Positions 24,846 to 33,895 are shown, counted from the first letter of the stretch. The stretch: 64,000 nt of DNA from Amycolatopsis endophytica (GCF_013410405.1 NZ_JACCFK010000002.1:620001-684000); one strand, 5' to 3'. A program made the numbers and translations. Notes: generated by a model not told the origin, from the letters alone.

Positions 24846-26138
24846 TCAGGTGCCCTCGACGCGCACCGGCGCCAGGTGTGTCCGGAACCAGTCCCTGGCC
24901 AGACCGGCGGCCGCGTCCAGGGCACCCGGCTCCTCGAACAGGCCCGTCGCGCCGGGGACCACCGCCAGGTGCGTCTCACCGCGCAGTTGGGCGTGCGCCG
25001 CGCGGTTGAGGTCCAGCACCGCGGTGTCGAGGGCGCCCGCGATGAGCATCGTCGGGGCGCGCACCCACCCCAGTCGCTTCGCCGCGAGGTCGGGGCGTCC
25101 GCCGCGCGCGACGATGGCCGCCACCTCCACCCGGTAGTCCGTCGCCGCGAGCAGGGCCGCCGCGACGCCCGTTCCGGTGCCGAAGTAGCCGACCGGCAGC
25201 CCGGTCCGCCGCCGCACCCACCGGGTCACCTCCACCAGTCTGCTGGCCAGCAGCTCGACCGCGAACACCCGCGCGCGATCGGCCTCCTCGCTCGGCGTCA
25301 GCAGGTCCACCAGCAGCGTCGCCAACCCCGCCCGGTGCAGCACCTCCGCTGCCCACCTGGCCCGCGGGCTGTGACGCCCGCTGCCGCCGCCGTGCGCGAA
25401 CACCACGATCCCGGCGGCACGCTCCGGCACTGTCAGCCTGCCTGCCAGCGGGACCGCCCCGGCGAACACGGTGACCTCCTCGTCACCCGCGGCCGGGTCC
25501 GGTTCCACGGCCTCACCGGAGAGCAGCCGCGCCACCTCCTCGTCCGGGGTCTGCACGAAGTCGGCGTACCACTGCCCGACCGCGGTGAACGGGGCCGGGC
25601 ACTCCAGGCACACCACGTCGTCGGCGTCCTCCGCCAGCGACTCCACCGCCTTGCCGGACCCGACCGGAACCGCCACCACGACCCGCGCCGCGCCCGCCGC
25701 CCGCGCGGCCGCCACCGCGACGCGCGCGCTCGCCCCGGTCGCCACGCCGTCGTCGACGATCACCGCGACCCGCCCGGACAGCGGCAGCCGCGACCGTCCC
25801 GTCCGGAACCGTGCCGCGCGACGGTCCAGTTCGGACCGTTCCGCGGACTCGACCGCAGCCAGCTCCGGAGCGCGGATCCCGAAGCGCCGCAACGAATCCG
25901 GGTCCACCACACGCAGCCCGCCCTCGCCGAGCGCGCCCAGACCCAGCTCCGGCTGGTAGGGCACCCCGAGCTTGCGCACCAGGATCACGTCGAGCGGCGC
26001 GCCCAGCGCGCGGGCCACCTCGTAGGCGACCGGCACACCCCCGCGCGGCAGCCCGAGCACGACCACATCCCTGCCTCGCCACCGGTCCAGTCGCGCCGCG
26101 AGGCGGCGACCGGCATGCCTCCGGTCGGTGAACGGCAT
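24846..26138 (-). CDS. Phosphoribosyltransferase - alpha/beta-hydrolase fusion
   Basis: A 430-residue two-domain protein. Residues ~1-215 are a type I phosphoribosyltransferase domain with the PRPP loop VAVIVDDGVATGASARVA and the N-terminal GLPRGGVPVAYEVA hood. Residues ~225-430 are a dienelactone-hydrolase-like domain with the oxyanion region FAHGGGSGRHSPR. In relatives the nucleophile elbow reads GAST; here it is FGTGTGVAAAL, so the serine is replaced by glycine. The ATG at 26138 has a GGAGGT ribosome binding site. This fusion is common in actinobacteria, often near stress genes, but its reaction is not established. The hydrolase half may be inactive here. Confidence 0.88.
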   Translation of the reverse strand: MPFTDRRHAGRRLAARLDRWRGRDVVVLGLPRGGVPVAYEVARALGAPLDVILVRKLGVPYQPELGLGALGEGGLRVVDPDSLRRFGIRAPELAAVESAERSELDRRAARFRTGRSRLPLSGRVAVIVDDGVATGASARVAVAAARAAGAARVVVAVPVGSGKAVESLAEDADDVVCLECPAPFTAVGQWYADFVQTPDEEVARLLSGEAVEPDPAAGDEEVTVFAGAVPLAGRLTVPERAAGIVVFAHGGGSGRHSPRARWAAEVLHRAGLATLLVDLLTPSEEADRARVFAVELLASRLVEVTRWVRRRTGLPVGYFGTGTGVAAALLAATDYRVEVAAIVARGGRPDLAAKRLGWVRAPTMLIAGALDTAVLDLNRAAHAQLRGETHLAVVPGATGLFEEPGALDAAAGLARDWFRTHLAPVRVEGT

Positions 26139-26314
26139 CGGAGTACCTCCTGGCGCGAAGTTCTCCGGCGACGTTATCGGCGCCGCCGCCACGCGGCGAG
26201 GGTCCTTCGGCCTCACTGGGCCGAACGGCCGTACGAGGACCGCCGGGCACACAGCGTCACGATGGTGAAACGCGCTCCGCGATCATGTCCGCGCGTGGCC
26301 GTTAAAGTGGTGGT

Positions 26315-27646
26315 GTGGACACGGTGGTGGCCGCCGGCGGCGGCAAGATTCGCGGATTCGTCACCGGCGACGGCCTGGCGGAGTTCCGTGGCATCCCGTT
26401 CGCCCGCGCGTCCCGGTTCGCCCCGCCCGAACCCGTCGAGCCGTGGACCGGTGTCCGCGACGCCACCCGTCACGGCCCGGTCAGCCCGCAGCCGCCGGTG
26501 CGCCCGGACGGCGTGATGGGCGTGCCGCGGGACGTGCCCGGCCAGGACGAGGACTGCCTCAACCTGACGGTGCTGACCCCGGCCGCCGACGACCGGCGCC
26601 GCCCGGTCCTGGTGTGGCTGCACGGCGGCGCGTACGTCACCGGCGCCAACTCGTTCGGGTTCTACGGCGGGCACCGGCTGGTCACCGAGGGCGATGTCGT
26701 GTTCGTGGCGCCCAACTACCGCCTCGGCGCGCTCGGCTACCTGCGCCTGCCCGGGGTGGCACCGGGCAACCTCGGTCTGCTCGACCAGCTCGCCGCGCTG
26801 CGGTGGGTGCGGGACAACGCCGCCGCGTTCGGCGGTGATCCGGACGACGTCACCGTGGTCGGGCAGTCGGCGGGTGCCCACTCGATCGCCTGCCTGATGG
26901 CGCTGCCCGAGGCGCGCGGACTGTTCCACCGGGCGGTCCTGCAGAGCGCGCCGCTGGGGCTCAAGCTCGCCGGAGCACGCGCCGCGGCCCGCACGGCCCG
27001 GCTGTTCACCGCCGCGCTCGGACGGGACCCGCGGACCGCGCCGGTCGAGGAGATCCTGCGGGCCCAGGAGGAGACCATCGTGAAGGCGGCCGGGCCGGGC
27101 GGGCTGTACTCGGTGCCGCCGTTCAGTCCCGCCGCCGACGCCGCGCCGCTGCCGGGGGTCACGCAGTGGCTGTCGCAGCGCGCCCGGTTCGCGCCGGAGG
27201 TGGACGTGCTCATCGGCACGACGGCGGCCGAGATGAACTCGTTCCTCACCGGGAAGCCCGGAATCGTCCAGCTGGAACGGTTCCCCGGCACCGCGCACGC
27301 GGTGGCCGCGGTCAAGGCCGGGATCACGCGGTGGATGTTCGGCGGGCCGTCCCGCGCGTTCGCCGACCAGCTCGCCGCGCGCGGCGGGCGCGTGTACAGC
27401 TACGTCTTCGACTGGGGCGCCCCGGACTCGCCCTACGGCGCCGGGCACTGTGTGGACCTGCCGTTCCTGCTCGGCGACGAGGTGTCCTGGCGGGACGCGC
27501 CGATGCTGGCCGGCGCCGAATGGGCGTCGCTGACCGAGCTGGGCCGCGAGCTGCGGTCGGCATGGCTGTCGTTCGCCCGCACCGGTGCCCCGTCACCCGG
27601 CTGGCCGCGGCACGCGCCGAAGCGCGCACCGCACCATCTCCCCTGA
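26315..27646 (+). CDS. Type B carboxylesterase
   Basis: A 443-residue alpha/beta-hydrolase of the carboxylesterase/acetylcholinesterase family. Visible are EFRGIPFARASRF near the N-terminus, DEDCLNLTVLTP, the oxyanion loop WLHGGAYVTG, the nucleophile elbow VVGQSAGAHS and GHCVDLPFLLGD containing the late catalytic histidine region. It is somewhat shorter than typical 500-residue members, and no signal peptide is seen, so it is probably cytoplasmic. TAAAGT at 26303-26308 is 6 nt before the GTG, suggesting a leaderless transcript. It converges with the PAC2 gene; a hairpin containing both stop codons separates them. Confidence 0.92.
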   Translation: MDTVVAAGGGKIRGFVTGDGLAEFRGIPFARASRFAPPEPVEPWTGVRDATRHGPVSPQPPVRPDGVMGVPRDVPGQDEDCLNLTVLTPAADDRRRPVLVWLHGGAYVTGANSFGFYGGHRLVTEGDVVFVAPNYRLGALGYLRLPGVAPGNLGLLDQLAALRWVRDNAAAFGGDPDDVTVVGQSAGAHSIACLMALPEARGLFHRAVLQSAPLGLKLAGARAAARTARLFTAALGRDPRTAPVEEILRAQEETIVKAAGPGGLYSVPPFSPAADAAPLPGVTQWLSQRARFAPEVDVLIGTTAAEMNSFLTGKPGIVQLERFPGTAHAVAAVKAGITRWMFGGPSRAFADQLAARGGRVYSYVFDWGAPDSPYGAGHCVDLPFLLGDEVSWRDAPMLAGAEWASLTELGRELRSAWLSFARTGAPSPGWPRHAPKRAPHHLP

Positions 27647-27674
27647 CCCTCCCGCGAGTCTCGCGCGGGGTCAG
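27643..27674. terminator. Bidirectional hairpin that includes both convergent stop codons
   Basis: CTGACCC (27643-27649) pairs with GGGTCAG (27668-27674), and inner CGCGAG/CTCGCG arms extend the stem with a small internal mismatch. The TGA of the esterase and the TGA of the PAC2 gene both lie in the outer stem, so one structure can end both transcripts. Confidence 0.6.
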
Positions 27675-28576
27675 TCGCGGCGGTCCTGTTCGGCGAGGAA
27701 GCGTTCGAACTCGGCGCCGAGTTCCTCGGCCGTGGGCATCGCGTCCTCGTCCGCCAGCAGGGTCTTCTTCCCGTCCATCGCCTCGACGAACAGGTCGTAC
27801 TGCCGTTCCAGGGCGTGCACGACCTCGGCCACCTCGTCGGAATCGGCCACCTGGCGGGCGATCTCGGCGTCGGTGCGCCGGGAGGACTCGACCAGCACGT
27901 CGTCCGGCAGGGACAGCCCCGCCAGCCGCGTGATCGAGCCCAGCACGGTCAGCGCCGCGGCTGGGTACCGCGACTGCGCCAGGTAGTGCGGGACGTGCGC
28001 GGCGAACCCCGCCGCGTCGTGCCCGGCCTGCCCGAGCCGGAACTCGGTCAGGTTGAGCGCGCTTCCCGGAACCTCCAGCCGGTTCAGCACCGGTTCGTAG
28101 TCGCCGATCAGCTCGCGTCGCGTCGCGTGCGCGGTCACCCCGAGCGGGCGGGTGTGCGGCGCGCCCATCGGGATCCCGTGGAACGACACGGTCATCCGCA
28201 CGTCCCAGCGCTCGATCAGCGACTGCACCGCGGCCGCGTAGCCCTCCCACTGCGTGTCCGGTTCCGGCCCGCTCAGCAACAAGAACGGCGTGCCGCTCTC
28301 GTCGTGGAACAGCCGCACCGCCAGCTCGGGTGTGTCGAAGCTCTCCCACCGGTCGGTGGCGAACGTCATCACCGGCCTGCGTGCCCGGTAGTCGATCAGC
28401 CGGTCCACATCGAACCGCGCCACCACCCGGTTGTCCCAGTTCTCCTTGAGGTGCTCACTGACGAGCGCGCCGGCCTGCCCGGCGTCCATGAAGCCGTCGA
28501 GCTGGTGCAACAGCACCGCCCCGCTCAACTCCGGGAGCTCCGAGTCCACCTCGTAGAGTTCCGTCGGATCGAACAC
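27671..28576 (-). CDS. PAC2-family protein (proteasome assembly chaperone-like)
   Basis: A 301-residue protein of the actinobacterial PAC2 family. Family-typical stretches are ELSGAVLLHQLDGFMDAGQA, LLLSGPEPDTQWEGY, and FHGIPMGAPHTRPLGVTAHA. PAC2 proteins resemble eukaryotic proteasome assembly chaperones; the bacterial role is not established. The GTG at 28576 (VFDPTELYEV) is chosen because GGAGG precedes it by 5 nt; the open frame runs further upstream without support. It is divergent from the diterpene-cyclase operon and convergent with the esterase. Confidence 0.85.
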   Translation of the reverse strand: MFDPTELYEVDSELPELSGAVLLHQLDGFMDAGQAGALVSEHLKENWDNRVVARFDVDRLIDYRARRPVMTFATDRWESFDTPELAVRLFHDESGTPFLLLSGPEPDTQWEGYAAAVQSLIERWDVRMTVSFHGIPMGAPHTRPLGVTAHATRRELIGDYEPVLNRLEVPGSALNLTEFRLGQAGHDAAGFAAHVPHYLAQSRYPAAALTVLGSITRLAGLSLPDDVLVESSRRTDAEIARQVADSDEVAEVVHALERQYDLFVEAMDGKKTLLADEDAMPTAEELGAEFERFLAEQDRRD

Positions 28577-28793
28577 CACAGCCTCCTGCCACTCTGGCCA
28601 CGTCTCTCCTCGACACTCAACGTAGCGAGGGCGGCGATCCATCCCGCCGACAGGCTTACTTCCACCGGATTACTCCGCCAGACGGGCGAAACGGGTCCAG
28701 AACGGTGTTCAGCGGTGTTAGGTTCATCCACAACGTCACGGCCGGTGCACCGAGCGTGATCACCGTGGCCGATGCACCAACGAGGAACCGCCC

Positions 28794-30329
28794 ATGACCA
28801 CCGACCTGGCCGAGCCCGCGCGCCACCTGGTGCACGCCATGGCCACCGATCCGTACGGGGACTACTCCCCCTCGGTGTACGAGACCGCCCGGCTCGTCAC
28901 ACTCGCCCCGGACCTGACCGGGCACGCGAACCGCGTCGCGTTCCTGCTGGGCGAGCAGGCGCCCGACGGCGGCTGGGGTGGCCCGGAGGGCTACGGGCTG
29001 CTGCCCACGCTGAGCGCCACGGAGGCGCTGCTGTCGGAGTTCCATCGCACGGGCTCGCCGGCGGTCGCGGCGGCGGCCGGGCGGGGTCTGGAAGCGCTCT
29101 CCACGCGGTGGGGCCGGGATCTGCGGGCCGACCTGCCGGACACGGTGGCGGTCGAGATCCTGGTGCCGGCCCTGGTGTCCGCGGTCAACGCGCACCTGGA
29201 GCGGCTGGACACCGCCGGGGTCGCGCTCGCGCGGCGGCATCACCGCCTGCCGGACCCGGACGGGACCCACCCCGCGATCCTGCACGGACTGCGCCGGTTG
29301 GCGGAGGACGGCGCGGCACTGCCGGACAAGATCCTGCATTCGCTGGAGGCGCTGGGATCCGCCGCGCGCGGGGTCGCCTTCGCGCGCCCCGGAGCGGACG
29401 GTCTCGGCTGCTCCCCCGCCGCGACGGCCGCGTGGTTCGGTGGTGACGGCACGGCCGCGCACCCGGGACGGCGGTACCTGGAGGACACCCAGGCCCGCCA
29501 CGGCGGCCCGGTGCCGGTCGCCGCGCCGCTGGCCGTGTTCGAACGGTCCTGGGTGCTGTCGGCCTTCGCGGACGCGGGCGTGCCGGTCCCGGTGCCCGAC
29601 GGCGTGCTCGACGGGCTGGCGGCCGGGCTCGGGCCGGACGGGATCTCCGGCGGGCCGGGACTGCCGCCGGACGCCGACGACACCTCGGCCACGCTGTACG
29701 CACTCGCCTCGCACGGACGGCCGCATCCGCTCGGCTGCCTGCACGAGTACCGTGTGGACGGTCACTTCTGCACCTATCCGGACGAGCGCACACCGTCGGT
29801 CACCACGAACGCCCATGTACTGCAGGCCCTGCGCACGAGCGGGCCGTCCGAAGTGGCCACCGCGACCGCCGCGTGGATCGCCGGCAGGCAGCACGCCGAC
29901 GGCAGCTGGACCGACAAGTGGCACGCGTCCCCGTACTACGCCACCGCACGGTGCGTGCTGGCGCTGGCGGCGGGCGGCTACGGCACGACGGCTCGCGGCC
30001 GCGCGCTGCGGTGGCTGCTCGACACGCAGCGGCCGGACGGTTCGTGGGGCCGGTGGGGCGGCACCTTCGAGGAGACCGCCTACGCCGTGCAGGTCCTGGT
30101 CCGCGCCCGTGATCCGCGCGCCGACGAGGCCGCCGCGCGCGGGTGCGTGTTCCTGCTGTCCTGGCGGGGCACTCGCCATCCGCCGCTGTGGCACGACAAG
30201 GACCTGTACACGCCGGGCCGGATCGTGCGCGCGGAGGGTATCGCCGCGCTGCACCTGGCCCGTACCCGTCCCTCGGTCGCGGCGCTGCTGACGCGTCTGA
30301 GACCCGGGATCGCCGTCCGGACCGCGTGA
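28794..30329 (+). CDS. Class II diterpene cyclase-like enzyme (DxDD type)
   Basis: A 511-residue protein of the prenyltransferase/squalene-cyclase repeat family, the size of bacterial beta-gamma class II diterpene cyclases. The protonating aspartate motif is DADD at residues 293-296 (LPPDADDTSATLYAL). QW-like repeats are visible (QAPDGGWGG, QHADGSWTDKW, QRPDGSWGRWGG). No class I DDxxD is evident. The predicted reaction is proton-initiated cyclisation of geranylgeranyl diphosphate to a bicyclic diphosphate such as a copalyl-type product. A GAGGAA ribosome binding site precedes the ATG. The P450 gene starts directly after its stop and a UbiA-family gene follows, forming a compact operon. Confidence 0.88.
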   Translation: MTTDLAEPARHLVHAMATDPYGDYSPSVYETARLVTLAPDLTGHANRVAFLLGEQAPDGGWGGPEGYGLLPTLSATEALLSEFHRTGSPAVAAAAGRGLEALSTRWGRDLRADLPDTVAVEILVPALVSAVNAHLERLDTAGVALARRHHRLPDPDGTHPAILHGLRRLAEDGAALPDKILHSLEALGSAARGVAFARPGADGLGCSPAATAAWFGGDGTAAHPGRRYLEDTQARHGGPVPVAAPLAVFERSWVLSAFADAGVPVPVPDGVLDGLAAGLGPDGISGGPGLPPDADDTSATLYALASHGRPHPLGCLHEYRVDGHFCTYPDERTPSVTTNAHVLQALRTSGPSEVATATAAWIAGRQHADGSWTDKWHASPYYATARCVLALAAGGYGTTARGRALRWLLDTQRPDGSWGRWGGTFEETAYAVQVLVRARDPRADEAAARGCVFLLSWRGTRHPPLWHDKDLYTPGRIVRAEGIAALHLARTRPSVAALLTRLRPGIAVRTA

Positions 30330-31553
30330 ATGAACCGCATCGAACTCGCCCTCGCCGTGGCGCCCCTGCGCTTCCTGCACGCGCACGCCGACGATCCGGC
30401 CGCGATGCTGGACCTCCGCACCGGCGCGGTACCGAAAATCCTCGTGTGGCACCACGAAGCGCTGGCCGAGGTCTTCCGGCAGGACCCGCACCTGCGGCAT
30501 CCGGGCAGCCGCTCGCTCTCCCCGCTGCTCGGCCCGCGTTCGGTGCTGTGGACCGACGGCGAGCGCCACACCGCCTATCGTGCGGCGTTCGGGGCGCCGT
30601 TGCGCGGGCGCCGTCTCACCGCCTACCACGGGCTGATCGCCGAGTCCGCCGCCGAGGCGATCGACGCGCTGCGGCCGGGCACGGTGTTCCGGCTCGCGGA
30701 GTGGACCAGGGAACTCGCCCTCACCATCGTCGCGCGGATCGTCCTGGGGGAAGCCGATCCCGTGCTGCTGCGTGAGGTCACCACTTGGCTGGAGCACGCG
30801 CTGGGCTCGCGCCGCCGCCTTCTCTACCACCGGTTCGCGGGCAGGAGCCTGCCGCCGTCCGGGCCCGCGCTCGACGCCCGGCTCGTCGCCGCCGCGACGG
30901 CGGGCGGGGGCCTGATGTCGCCGCTGGTGAGCGGTGAGGGTCCGCTCGGGCCGGTGCCGGACGGTGAGCTGCGCGACCAGATCGTGTCGCTGTTGTTCGC
31001 CGGGCACGAGACATCCGCTTCGGCGACCGCGTGGACGGTGTACTGGCTCACCCGCCGACCGGACCTCCGCGACGCCGTGCTGTCCGAAGTGGAGGTCCAT
31101 GACGGCGCCGATCCAGCCGCGGTTCCCATGCTGCAGGCCGTGATCTCCGAGGCGCTGCGCCTGCGGCCACCGGTGGAGGTCGCCGGGAACCGCGCGCTGA
31201 CCCGGCCGGTGGAGCTGCTCGGCCGGAGGCTGCCCGCCGGGGCCGTGCTGACGCCCGGGATCTACCTCGCCCACCACCGCGCCGAATACTTCCCGTCGCC
31301 GCACACGTTCGATCCCGGCCGGTTCCTGGGCCGCCGTGGCACACCGGAGGGGTACCTGCCCTTCGGCGGCGGCAGCCGGTTCTGCCTGGGCAGCCAGCTC
31401 GGGCTGCTGGAGATCCGGATGGCCACCGCCGCCCTGCTCCGCCGCCGGGTTCTGCGGTGCGTGAACCCGCGGGCCGGTGTGACGCGGCTGCGGGGGCACG
31501 CGATGGCGCCGTCGGCGCGGCTGTGTCTGGAAGTCGTGTCGTGCCGGGACTGA
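30330..31553 (+). CDS. Cytochrome P450 of the terpenoid operon
   Basis: A 407-residue P450. The I-helix motif reads AGHETSAS, the K-helix EALR, and the heme segment PFGGGSRFCLGSQLG with axial cysteine C352. The ATG directly follows the TGA of the cyclase gene (no gap) and the end overlaps the UbiA gene by 13 nt, so the three genes are almost certainly co-translated. It presumably oxidises the terpene scaffold made by the cyclase. The sequence is only loosely similar to the P450 at 6793-8013. No ferredoxin is encoded in the operon, so electrons must come from elsewhere. Confidence 0.93.
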   Translation: MNRIELALAVAPLRFLHAHADDPAAMLDLRTGAVPKILVWHHEALAEVFRQDPHLRHPGSRSLSPLLGPRSVLWTDGERHTAYRAAFGAPLRGRRLTAYHGLIAESAAEAIDALRPGTVFRLAEWTRELALTIVARIVLGEADPVLLREVTTWLEHALGSRRRLLYHRFAGRSLPPSGPALDARLVAAATAGGGLMSPLVSGEGPLGPVPDGELRDQIVSLLFAGHETSASATAWTVYWLTRRPDLRDAVLSEVEVHDGADPAAVPMLQAVISEALRLRPPVEVAGNRALTRPVELLGRRLPAGAVLTPGIYLAHHRAEYFPSPHTFDPGRFLGRRGTPEGYLPFGGGSRFCLGSQLGLLEIRMATAALLRRRVLRCVNPRAGVTRLRGHAMAPSARLCLEVVSCRD

Positions 31554-32437
31554 CGAGGTGGCGCGATGTCGTCCTCGTCCACCGCCTGCACTTCCCCCTT
31601 CCCCTGAGCTACCTCGCCTACGCGTGCTGGGGCGCGGCCTTCGCCACCGCCGATCCACGGCACCTGTTCAGCGGACCGGTCGTGGTCACCGTCGTGGCGA
31701 CCCTGCTGGCGCTGCTGGCGGGGCTGGCCCTCAACACCGCCGCCGATCTGCACACCGACGCCCACGACCGGGACAAGGCCGCGCTGGCGGGCGCCACCCG
31801 GCGTTTCGGCAGCAGGCGCATCTTCGGCTGGGCCGCCGCCGAAGCCTGCACCGCGTTGGTGCTGGCGGTCGCGGTCGCGCTGTGCCTGGGACGGTGGGCG
31901 GCGGTGCTGGTGGTGGCCACCGCGCTCGGCGCGCACGTGCTCTACAACCTGGAACCGGTGCGGTTGAAGCGGCGCGGGTTCGCGGGACCCGCGGTGTTCG
32001 GGGCGGGGTTCCTCGCGGTGCCGGGCCTGGCGTCGTACTTCGCGGTCCGGCCGTCACTGGAGCGATCGATGGTGCCGGTGCTGGCCGGGTTGTGCGTGCT
32101 CGCGTTCGGCCGGACGACGTGGTTTTCGGTGCCGGACCACGAGGCCGACTCGCGGACGGGCGTCCGCACCCCTGGCGCGCGGTACGGTCCACGGCGAACG
32201 CTGGTGATCTCCTGCGTGCTCGTGGCGACGGGTCTCGCGTTGCTGGGCGCCGGGCTGTGGTGGCGTTACGGACCGGGGTGGGCGCTGGCCGGGATGGTCG
32301 CGGAAGGCGCTTTCCTGGGCGGGATGGCCGCGCTGGCCGGGCCACGCCGGTCCCTGTCGCGGATGCGGCGGCTCGCCACCCCGGTCGTGCTGGTCGGCGA
32401 CCTCACCCTGGTCGCGATCCCGTTGCTGGCGGTGTGA
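31541..32437 (+). CDS. UbiA-family membrane prenyltransferase or terpene-cyclase-like enzyme
   Basis: A 298-residue protein with about 8-9 membrane helices. Both UbiA aspartate motifs are present: NTAADLHTD (N65, D69, D73) and DHEAD (D199, D203), which bind Mg-diphosphate. UbiA proteins transfer prenyl groups to aromatic or lipid acceptors; a few members act as terpene cyclases. The start is the GTG at 31541, inside the end of the P450 gene; no later in-frame start is as good. As the last gene of the cyclase-P450 operon it could ionise the class II cyclase product or attach it to an acceptor. Its 3' end overlaps the convergent mmuM-like gene by 35 nt. Confidence 0.82.
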   Translation: MPGLTRWRDVVLVHRLHFPLPLSYLAYACWGAAFATADPRHLFSGPVVVTVVATLLALLAGLALNTAADLHTDAHDRDKAALAGATRRFGSRRIFGWAAAEACTALVLAVAVALCLGRWAAVLVVATALGAHVLYNLEPVRLKRRGFAGPAVFGAGFLAVPGLASYFAVRPSLERSMVPVLAGLCVLAFGRTTWFSVPDHEADSRTGVRTPGARYGPRRTLVISCVLVATGLALLGAGLWWRYGPGWALAGMVAEGAFLGGMAALAGPRRSLSRMRRLATPVVLVGDLTLVAIPLLAV

Positions 32438-33272
32438 TCGCGGCGGCGAGCGCGGCGATGTCGTCGGGCCCGACCCGGCAGCACCCGCCCGCGTACGCCA
32501 CTCCCGCGGGCAGCCAGTCCCGCCCGAACCGGGACTCCCCCGTCCAGCGGCGCGCGCGGGCGTCCCAGTGCTCACCACTGTTCGGGTAGGCGATCACGGG
32601 TTTCCCGCTCGCCTCGCGCGCGATCCCGGCCGCTACGGCGACGTCGCGGGGATCGCAGCAGTTCACTCCGACCGCGACGATCTGGTCGTTGCCGCGGGCC
32701 ACCGCGAACGCCTCGGTGAGCGGCTGCCCGCCGCGCGTGCTCTCGCCTTCGATGGTGTAGGACAGCCACGCGGGGACGCCGAGATCCTCGATGGCGAGCA
32801 GCATCGCCTCGGCTTCGTCCACATCGGGCACGGTCTCGCAGGCCAGCAGGTCCGGGCCAGCGGAGGCGAGGATCTCGGCACGGGGGCGGTGGAACGCGGT
32901 CAGGTCCGCCACGGACAAACCGTAGTGGCCACGATATTCCGATCCGTCCGCGCGGGTCGCGCCGAACGGGCCGATCGACGCGGCCACCAGCTGGCCGTCA
33001 CTGGTGCGGGCCTCCCGCGCGAGCTCGACGCTCAGGCGCAGCAGCCGGACGCCCTCCTCCCGGTCGAGCCCCGCCTCGGCGAAGCCGGCGAGGCTCGCCT
33101 GGTAGCTGGCCGTGGTCGCGATCCGCGCCCCGGCGCGGAAGAACGCTCGGTGCGCCGCGACGATCTCGTCGGGGTCGTCGGCCAGCAGCCGGGCCGACCA
33201 CAGCGCGTCGGACAGATCGTGGCCGCGCGCTTCGAGTTCGGTGGCGAGACCGCCGTCGAGGAGGACGGTCAC
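32403..33272 (-). CDS. mmuM: Homocysteine S-methyltransferase (MmuM-like)
   Basis: A 289-residue TIM-barrel enzyme transferring a methyl group from S-methylmethionine or AdoMet to homocysteine. The zinc ligands are visible as the cysteine in VGVNCCDP and the pair in AGGCCRVGP; LLDGGLATELEARG is the N-terminal family signature and LLACETVPDVDEAEA is also typical. The GTG at 33272 overlaps the TetR stop as GTGA and starts exactly at the conserved VTVLLDGG strand. Its end overlaps the UbiA gene antisense by 35 nt. Coupling to a TetR regulator is unusual for this enzyme. Its gene symbol is assigned by family resemblance only. Confidence 0.88.
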   Translation of the reverse strand: MTVLLDGGLATELEARGHDLSDALWSARLLADDPDEIVAAHRAFFRAGARIATTASYQASLAGFAEAGLDREEGVRLLRLSVELAREARTSDGQLVAASIGPFGATRADGSEYRGHYGLSVADLTAFHRPRAEILASAGPDLLACETVPDVDEAEAMLLAIEDLGVPAWLSYTIEGESTRGGQPLTEAFAVARGNDQIVAVGVNCCDPRDVAVAAGIAREASGKPVIAYPNSGEHWDARARRWTGESRFGRDWLPAGVAYAGGCCRVGPDDIAALAAAITPPATGSRPG

Positions 33273-33895
33273 GGGCCGGTGCGCAGGAACGTCAGCTCGC
33301 GCCACCACACGTCGGCGAGCACGTCCAGCACGAGCTCCCGGTCGTGGCCGACGCCGCGGATCAGCCAGTGGTAGCAGGCCTGTTCCAGTTGCAGCACCAG
33401 CAACAGCGCGCGCGTGAGCCCGGCCTGCTCGTGCTCACCGGTCCACAGTGCCAGGTAGGGCGCCAGCTCGCGTGCCGCGTCCACCCCCCACTGGTAGTGC
33501 CGCGCCGCGACGCGCGGATCGTCGGCGACGGCCTGGGTGAGGACGTCGATCTCCACGGCGTAGCGCGTCCAGAACGCCAGCACGTCCTCGTCCAGCCAGG
33601 CACGCACGCGATCGCGCGTCAGCTCCGGGAACCGCGCCGGCATCCGGTACAGCGCCGCGGTGTCGGCGAGGATCCGCTCGAACAACGCGGCCGCGATGTC
33701 GGCCTTGTCGCGGAAGTGCGCGTAGAACGTGGCCCGGCTGCCGCTGGCGGCCGCCACGACGTCGGCGACGGTGGCGGCGTGGTACCCGAGGCGGGCGAAG
33801 ACCTCCCTGGCGCACTCGAGGTAGCGGTCGTGCGCTTCCCGCCACTGCTGCTCGCGGAACGTGTTCCGGGCAGGGGTGGAGATGCTGCCGGTCAT
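33269..33895 (-). CDS. TetR-family transcriptional regulator
   Basis: A 208-residue regulator with an N-terminal TetR helix-turn-helix (ECAREVFARLGYHAATVADV, then AASGSRATFYAHFRDKADI) and an all-helical ligand domain. The ATG at 33895 has TACGAT (complement of 33902-33907) 6 nt upstream, suggesting a leaderless transcript. It is coupled to the homocysteine methyltransferase gene by a GTGA overlap, so it may regulate that gene or the convergent terpenoid operon; nothing in the sequence decides this. The ligand is unknown. Confidence 0.88.
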   Translation of the reverse strand: MTGSISTPARNTFREQQWREAHDRYLECAREVFARLGYHAATVADVVAAASGSRATFYAHFRDKADIAAALFERILADTAALYRMPARFPELTRDRVRAWLDEDVLAFWTRYAVEIDVLTQAVADDPRVAARHYQWGVDAARELAPYLALWTGEHEQAGLTRALLLVLQLEQACYHWLIRGVGHDRELVLDVLADVWWRELTFLRTGP

